DNA of 64,000 nucleotides, taken from NCBI GenBank assembly GCA_036365515.1, contig CM070873.1, forward strand, positions 266,582,575 through 266,646,574, in the 5' to 3' direction. A program made the position numbers and the translations under genes. Within the stretch, counting starts at the first letter, position 1; every line of letters starts with the position of its first letter. This stretch comes from Torymus aiolomorphi. Lineage: Eukaryota > Arthropoda > Insecta > Hymenoptera > Torymidae. Below the pieces are notes generated by a model. It saw only the letters and a list, made by a program, of their open reading frames with translations, did no database searches and was not told the DNA's origin. This document shows positions 59,255 through 64,000 of this stretch, in pieces.

Positions 59255-59752
59255 ATGGATTTCATTCCATCGATTACAGCACAGAAGCGAAAAAGACGGG
59301 CACTTGACGATAATGAGATAAGTAATGGAAGCAATAATGAAAAAAAGGTAAAAACTTCGCATATTCACAAATACTGCCCGTATACCCATAGTATCGAAGT
59401 GGATAAAAAAATTAAAATGGTCCAAGAAGATTTGAAGCGCTTGGGGGAAGCTTTAGGCATCAAAGCAATACCTCAATCATTACTTCACATGGATGAAATA
59501 ATTAAAAATAATAGTTGCCCAAGAGCTATTATGAGCTTAACTGAGATGAATAGAGAAATGAAGCAGGAATTGTGCATTTTGGAAATCGAGAGGACTGAAG
59601 CTTTAGCACAGAAAAATTTGTATCAAGACAGGAGAATATGGTTCTATCAGCAGAACATTATCATGACGCAAGTCGTATTAAAAGAAAAAATTTCCGTTTT
59701 GGAAGAAAAAATCATTAAAGAAACAAAAATTAAATTTATTATTAAGTGGTAA
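59255..59752 (+). CDS. Array gene, last copy 18 (165 aa, extended end)
   Basis: This last copy is open but its usual stop is lost (ATTAAA in place of ATTTAG), adding six residues before a new stop. It also has FY for LN in the RIWLNQQ segment. The flanking DNA has more substitutions than internal units, as expected at the array edge, where recombination with other copies is rarest. Confidence 0.6.
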   Translation: MDFIPSITAQKRKRRALDDNEISNGSNNEKKVKTSHIHKYCPYTHSIEVDKKIKMVQEDLKRLGEALGIKAIPQSLLHMDEIIKNNSCPRAIMSLTEMNREMKQELCILEIERTEALAQKNLYQDRRIWFYQQNIIMTQVVLKEKISVLEEKIIKETKIKFIIKW

Positions 59753-60785
59753 AATATGGCTATTGGCGAAGGTCCACTATAAAATCTAACGCGCCTTGGG
59801 CGGAACCTCCTGGGTGGCGTGGAATACTGCCGAATCTAATGAATACGCACAATTCCATTGAAATTCCTGTTATAATGCTCTTGTTAACTAATCTAACGTA
59901 CATATTTATTATGGGGACAAAAAGCTAGTTTTGCGAGCAACGTGTAGCTACTGCAGCACCAAAGCTCTTTCTATATACTTTGTCCCACGCACTTTGAATT
60001 TCGGAATAGGTAGTTAAAGAATAAACACGAATGTTATTTATAAAAGAATTTTTGTAAGTTCATTCTGACATGAATATATTTTTCGTTATAAAGAATATGG
60101 AATACTAAAGTTTTTAAAATTTTTATGTATTTACTATTCATTATTTTTAGAGACAAAAAGTAATAATTAAAAAAAAAAAAAAAAAATGATGTTTCTTTCT
60201 CGCGGCACAACTAGAGTAAAATTAGTATAATAGCTTTGAAATTTTGTTTAAGGTTCGACTTTGGATACCTTTCAGATGAGTACTGTGGGTAAAAGGATTG
60301 ATCCATAAATTTCAGATATTTTTGATTTTAAAATATTTTTAGACTTCCGTTTTAATCGTAATGTCTCGAGAACGGCATAACGTATCAACTTGAAATTTAT
60401 AGACAATTTTGTACGAGATATAGGCATTATGTGTGCAAAATTGTCACAAGATCGTGTGATTATTTTTGAATCAAGGAGCGCGGGAGCGCTCCGAAGGCAA
60501 GTAACAGTCAAACAATGCAGAAGAGGCCTAAGGAGTGACCCGTGCCTTATATTCTTTGATATGAGAGCGCGAAAACTTTGATCGAGTTGTATTTTATCTA
60601 TGCAGAATAAATATCTAGCATAATACGCTTGTTGAAATCTATGTTCATTAAGCTAGAAAAATTTGAAGGTTTTATTCAAAAATATTGTCTTATTTAAGAG
60701 ATATTGAGTATCAAAGAATCAGACTGGTCGATTCCGATCTTTAAATTTTTTCCTTTTCTTTCATCAGACCTGCTTCCGCTTCCGA

Positions 60786-60850
60786 TCACGTGATACGTAT
60801 AACGTCACGTGACCCCATACGACCCAGTGTGTATATATATATATATATGT
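60786..60850 (+). promoter_or_regulatory. Two TCACGTGA palindromes followed by a TA-rich tract
   Basis: TCACGTGA occurs at 60786-60793 and 60805-60812, 19 bp apart (about two helical turns). The second is part of GTCACGTGAC, the perfect E-box palindrome bound by bHLH-zip factors (USF, MITF/TFEB, Mondo types). A (TA)n tract follows at 60832-60849. This could be a promoter reading rightward, toward the RPC2-like pieces, but no transcript start is evident. Confidence 0.35.
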
Positions 60851-60854
60851 ATCC

Positions 60855-60904
60855 ATCGACCTAACCTTATTTACATATAATCGACCTAACCTTATTTACA
60901 TATA
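60855..60904 (+). repeat. Two perfect 25-bp tandem repeats
   Basis: The unit is ATCGACCTAACCTTATTTAC plus ATATA, repeated exactly at 60855-60879 and 60880-60904. Confidence 0.9.
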
Positions 60905-61050
60905 ATAACATGTCAGTATTTTTTTATTATACACACAGATATGTATATTACAAATGTTATCATATCGTGATCATATCGTGATATCGTGAGTTAGTATAAA
61001 TTAGTTAATAATATGTAAAAATCTCAAATAGTCAACTGGTGATGAGAAGA

Positions 61051-61411
61051 ATTTATCTATTCTTCGTGTATCAATCAATCAATGGGAAAATAACTTTTAT
61101 TAGATAAGCACTTACTGGCTAAATGTTAAATGGCTAAAATCATTTTGTAAAATTGATACTTTGTGTGATTTTTTATTTTTACAGATTTTTTATAGATATT
61201 ATACCAGAATTATATCAGAAGATTTTTTTCGAGTCCTTTTGGAAATATAGGGATAAGGAGTTCTAATCGTGTAATGTGTCTGAAAATTTTGAATTAGCAA
61301 AAATGAACGACTGCCCTCATGACCCTGGTTGTTATTTTATTATTAATGGACAACAAAAAATTATTTTAATACATGAACAGACGCTTAGGAATAGAATAAT
61401 TTATATTAAAG
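61051..61411 (+). pseudogene. RNA polymerase III subunit RPC2-like fragment, first copy of a tandem duplication
   Basis: This is the first unit (361 bp) of a tandem duplication that starts ATTTATCTATTCTTCGTGTA. Its 3' part encodes a stretch resembling the second-largest RNA polymerase subunit, ending NRIIYIK where the duplication cuts it. A loss of about six bases (GAAAATTTTGAA) relative to the second copy, and a stop in front of the matching frame, mark it as a broken copy. Confidence 0.55.
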
Positions 61412-61893
61412 ATTTATCTATTCTTCGTGTATCAGTCAATCAATGGGAAAAATAACTTTTATTAGATAAGTACTTACTGGCTGAATGTTAAATGGCTAAA
61501 ATCATGTTGTAAAAATTGATACTTTGTGTGATTTTTTATTTTTACAGATTTTTTACAGATATTATACCAGAAGATTTTTTTCGAGTCCTTTTGGAAATAT
61601 TGAGATATATGTATAATATATAGCCAAATGTTAAGGAGTTCTAATCGTGTAATGTGTCTGAAAAATCTAATTTTGAATTAGCAAAAATGAACGACTGCCC
61701 TCATGACCCTGGTTGTTATTTTATTATTAATGGACGACAAAAAGTTATTTTAATACATGAACAGACGCGTAGGAATAGAATAATTTATATTAAAGAAGAT
61801 AGTAAGAATATATATAGCACTACTCAAGAAAGAAAAACAGAAGTGCAGGCAAATACTATTTACGATACAATATTTTCAAGATGTATTTTATAA
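61412..61893 (+). pseudogene. RNA polymerase III subunit RPC2-like fragment, second copy
   Basis: The frame 61654-61893 reads ...ELAKMNDCPHDPGCYF, IINGRQKVILIHEQ, NRIIYIKED and TTQERKTEVQ. That is the order of blocks in the second-largest polymerase subunit (DPGGYF, a (V/I)NG.EKV strand, an I.QEQ helix). The Gln-rich QEQ and the T.E(R/K)K block favour the Pol III subunit over Pol I or II. MLRSSN just upstream (61628-61645) fits the preceding block but in another frame, so there is a one-base shift near 61650. The second Gly of the DPGG motif is Cys. The match ends near 61830 and the rest is unrelated. A captured or decayed exon is likeliest; a gene exon of a diverged paralogue is less likely. 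Confidence 0.6.
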
Positions 61894-63198
61894 TATCCTC
61901 AACATGAAAATTTTATAAATCAAATGTTATTGATAACAAATTGTGATTGTGATTAAAAAATGACATCTACCAGTATTTGGTGTAATATAAAAAATAAAAT
62001 ACCGATAAAATGTGTTGCATGAAATGTTATATCAAATTAAAAAACTTCTCCTTAAAATCAGTTTCAAATATTTTGAAAATAGCTCAAGTGTGTATTAATA
62101 AGTAATTACGTCTTATGACGTTTATAAACATCATAATAAACTTTTGCATACAAAAAAATATTGCTCAGTGACACGCGAGGTTATATATATAAATATACAA
62201 TATAATTTTCAGTGTTTAAAATATGGTACTGGTATGACGTGCTACATGAAGTGTTTATAATTAAATTTTAAAACTTCTATTAAAAATCAGTTTCAAATAT
62301 TTGAGAATAGAACAAGTGTGTATTAATAAATAAAATAATTATTTTAGAAGAATATTAAAAATTGGTCTTCATATTTGACAGGATTAAATTATTATTATTA
62401 CAAAACGACATCTAATCAGTGTTTTGCGTAATAAATAAAATAAAATACCGGTATGATGTGTTGCATGAAGTGCATATATAACTAAATTTTATTGATGACA
62501 AATAACATATAATGATTAAAAAATGGCATGTAATCAGTGTTTTGTATTATTAAATAAAATAAAATATCAGTATGATATGTCCAATGAAGTGCATATATAA
62601 ATCAAATGTTATTGATAACAAATTGTGATTACAAAATGACATCTATCAGTATTTGGTGTAATATAAAAAAATAAAATACGGGTAAAATGTGTTGCATGAA
62701 ATGTTATATCAAATTTAAAAACTTCTCCTTAAAATCAGTTTCAAATATTTTGAAAATAGCTTAAGCGTGTATTAATAAGTAATTACATCTTATGAGGTTC
62801 ATAAACATCATAATAAACTTTTGCATACAGAAAATATTGCTCAGTGACACGCGAGGTTATATATAAATATACAATATAATTTTCAATGTTTTGTGTAATA
62901 ATAAATAAAATATGGTACTGGTACGACGTGCTACATGAAGTGTTTATAATCAAATTTTAAAACTTCTATTAAAAATCAGTTTCAAATATTTGAGAATAGA
63001 ACAAGTGTGTATTAATATAAATAAAATAATTACATGTTATGAGATTCATAAACTTCATAATAAGCTTTTGCATAGAAAAAAATATTGCTGAGTGATATAT
63101 AATTTTCAGTGTTTTGTGTAATAAATAAAATAAAGTAACTGGTATGATGTCTTACATGAAGTGTTTATAATCAAATTTTTAAAACTTCTATTAAAAAT
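61894..63198. repeat. AT-rich repeat tract, ~0.68-kb higher-order period
   Basis: The block AAAATCAGTTTCAAATATTT, then AATAG and GTGTATTAATAA, recurs at about 62056, 62283, 62734 and 62970 (steps of about 227, 451 and 236 bp). Longer stretches such as AAATGTTATTGATAACAAATTG (62608 and 61918, given in part) recur about 690 bp apart. CAGTGACACGCGAGGTTATA is found at 62167 and 62843. No coding potential seen. Confidence 0.8.
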
Positions 63199-63775
63199 AG
63201 TAGTAGGGGCAGCGCGGCTACCGCGCCAGCGCGGCTACCGCGCCAGAGCGGCTCCCGCGCCACTTACCCACCGAGCACTACTTACCGTCCGTCGGTAAGG
63301 TAGGGTGCAAAGTCACCATGCGAGAGGCCCGGTAGAGGGCGCATTGAACATTTACTCCATCGATAAAATGTGTACGTATGTCATGTTGCAGGGGGCATGG
63401 GGCCCTCATGTGATGTTATGTTGTAAGTGAATATAGAATATTTTTATAATATTCATATAGTGTTTAAATTTGTTAATTATAAGTAGTCTTATATTCCGCG
63501 CCAGCCCGGTTGTAGAGGGCGCATTGAACATTTACTCCATCGATAAAATGCATACGTATGTCATGTTGCAGGGGGCATGGGGCCCTCATGTGATGTTATG
63601 TTGTAAGTGAATATAGAATATTTTTATAATATTCATATAGTGTTTAAATTTGTTAATTATAAGTAGTCTTATATTCCGCGCCAGCCCGGTTGTAGAGGGC
63701 GCATTGAACATTTACTCCATCGATAAAATGCATACGTATGTCATGTTGCAGGGGCATGGGGCCCTCATATGATGT
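63199..63775. mobile_element. Separate Polinton terminal fragment (same family)
   Basis: Starts AGTAGTAGGGGCAGCGCGG, exactly the terminus of the element at 8526, with one extra GCGCGGCTACCGCGCCA repeat. It is followed by one nearly complete terminal unit and two shortened units joined by CCGCGCCAGCCCGGTTGTAG. It breaks off at about 63775 (GATGTT|CAGAGGG). The left flank is AAAAAT; no matching hexamer is seen on the right, so the rest was deleted. It interrupts the AT-rich repeat tract. Confidence 0.85.
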
Positions 63776-64000
63776 TCAGAGGGTATGCTATATCCATTGT
63801 GAATATTTATGATGATATCAACACATTTTTATCCCATTCACTTACTACTTAAATCTTTTATAATCTTGTTGTTGGGGAAAGGATTGAGTGTTAGTAGAAT
63901 ATTTACTAGTATTATTTTTCCACGCTGATTCAAATTTTTATTATTGTAAGATAGTGTGGTGTATGAAATCGTGTTTGAACCAGTAAAATTTTTCCATTGG
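63776..64000. other. Unique AT-rich end of the window
   Basis: 225 bp with no gene, repeat or element end recognised. Confidence 0.5.

Larger units (their letters stand above)
26994..60471 (+). repeat. Right arm of the 2.02-kb tandem gene array
   Basis: This is about 16.5 head-to-tail units. Start codons recur every 2018-2029 bp (28891, 30916, 32939, 34963, 36987, 39005, 41030, 43053, 45078, 47100, 49123, 51148, 53177, 55203, 57229, 59255). Units look nearly identical, differing mostly in homopolymer length and scattered substitutions. Each has, in order, an 8-bp-stem hairpin, a TATA box, a ~160-bp leader, the reading frame, an AATAAA about 290 bp past the stop, an A-rich run before a conserved TGACGTTTC block, and two diverged copies of an ~80-bp block. 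The last unit is the most diverged and stops at about 60471 within a unit, as expected at the edge of an array under homogenisation. Confidence 0.95.
60472..61050. other. Unique DNA right of the 2-kb array
   Basis: Begins with the hairpin GGAGCGC-GGGA-GCGCTCC (60475-60492) at the array junction, which might be left by an insertion or deletion event. AT-rich afterwards. It holds the CACGTG pair and the 25-bp repeats listed below. No gene recognised. Confidence 0.5.

Overview
This is eukaryotic, AT-rich DNA from an animal, most likely an insect. A hymenopteran would fit the mix of elements, but nothing here proves the order. The evidence is short GT-AG introns in insect style, Polinton/Maverick and CACTA-like DNA transposons of insect type, an arthropod-style TATA plus TCAGT initiator, and a fragment resembling RNA polymerase III subunit RPC2. 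There are no bacterial genes, rRNA, tRNA or CRISPR.

Layout. (1) Positions 1-2557 and 26994-60471 are the two arms of one tandem array with a ~2.02-kb unit. Eighteen copies of a small gene fall in the window. Each unit has a TATA box, a 159-residue nuclear/coiled-coil type reading frame and an AATAAA. Six copies are open at full length (28891, 51148, 53177, 55203, 57229, 59255); most copies in the middle of the array carry 1-base homopolymer shifts. (2) A CACTA-like transposon (2558-26993, termini CACTGAG...CTCAGGG, target duplication TA) sits inside one unit. It carries an eight-exon gene with an N-terminal SAM-like region and a CACTA-like transposase gene. (3) A 14.9-kb Polinton (8526-23431, 5'-AG terminus, 6-bp duplication TCGGTT) sits inside that transposase frame. 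The two halves of the transposase join in frame across the duplicated hexamer. (4) An intron of the eight-exon gene holds a foldback element (6355-7369), which itself holds a 270-bp CACTG...CAGTG miniature element with TA duplications (6726-6995). The order of insertion is therefore array, then CACTA-like element, then Polinton.

The Polinton has very long terminal inverted repeats (3.1 kb left, 3.8 kb right). Each holds two small genes (an OB-fold-like protein and a protein of an insect mobile-element family) and a subterminal tandem array. The unique centre holds a spliced proline-rich gene of unknown function, a frameshifted protein-primed DNA polymerase B with its motifs still visible, a 64-residue open frame resembling the eIF2alpha-phosphatase-targeting domain of PPP1R15/GADD34, and the 3' part of a chromodomain integrase. 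The integrase is cut exactly where the right inverted repeat begins. I see no capsid, penton, protease or packaging ATPase gene, so this copy is not autonomous.

Right of the array (60472-64000) are two CACGTG palindromes upstream of a TA-rich stretch, a tandemly duplicated ~0.36-kb segment with RPC2-like coding fragments, AT-rich repeats with a ~0.68-kb period, and a separate ~0.58-kb Polinton end of the same family.

The most notable item is the PPP1R15-like frame inside a Polinton. An 88-bp canonical intron could join it in frame to the polymerase C-terminus. The long 2-kb gene array is the second.
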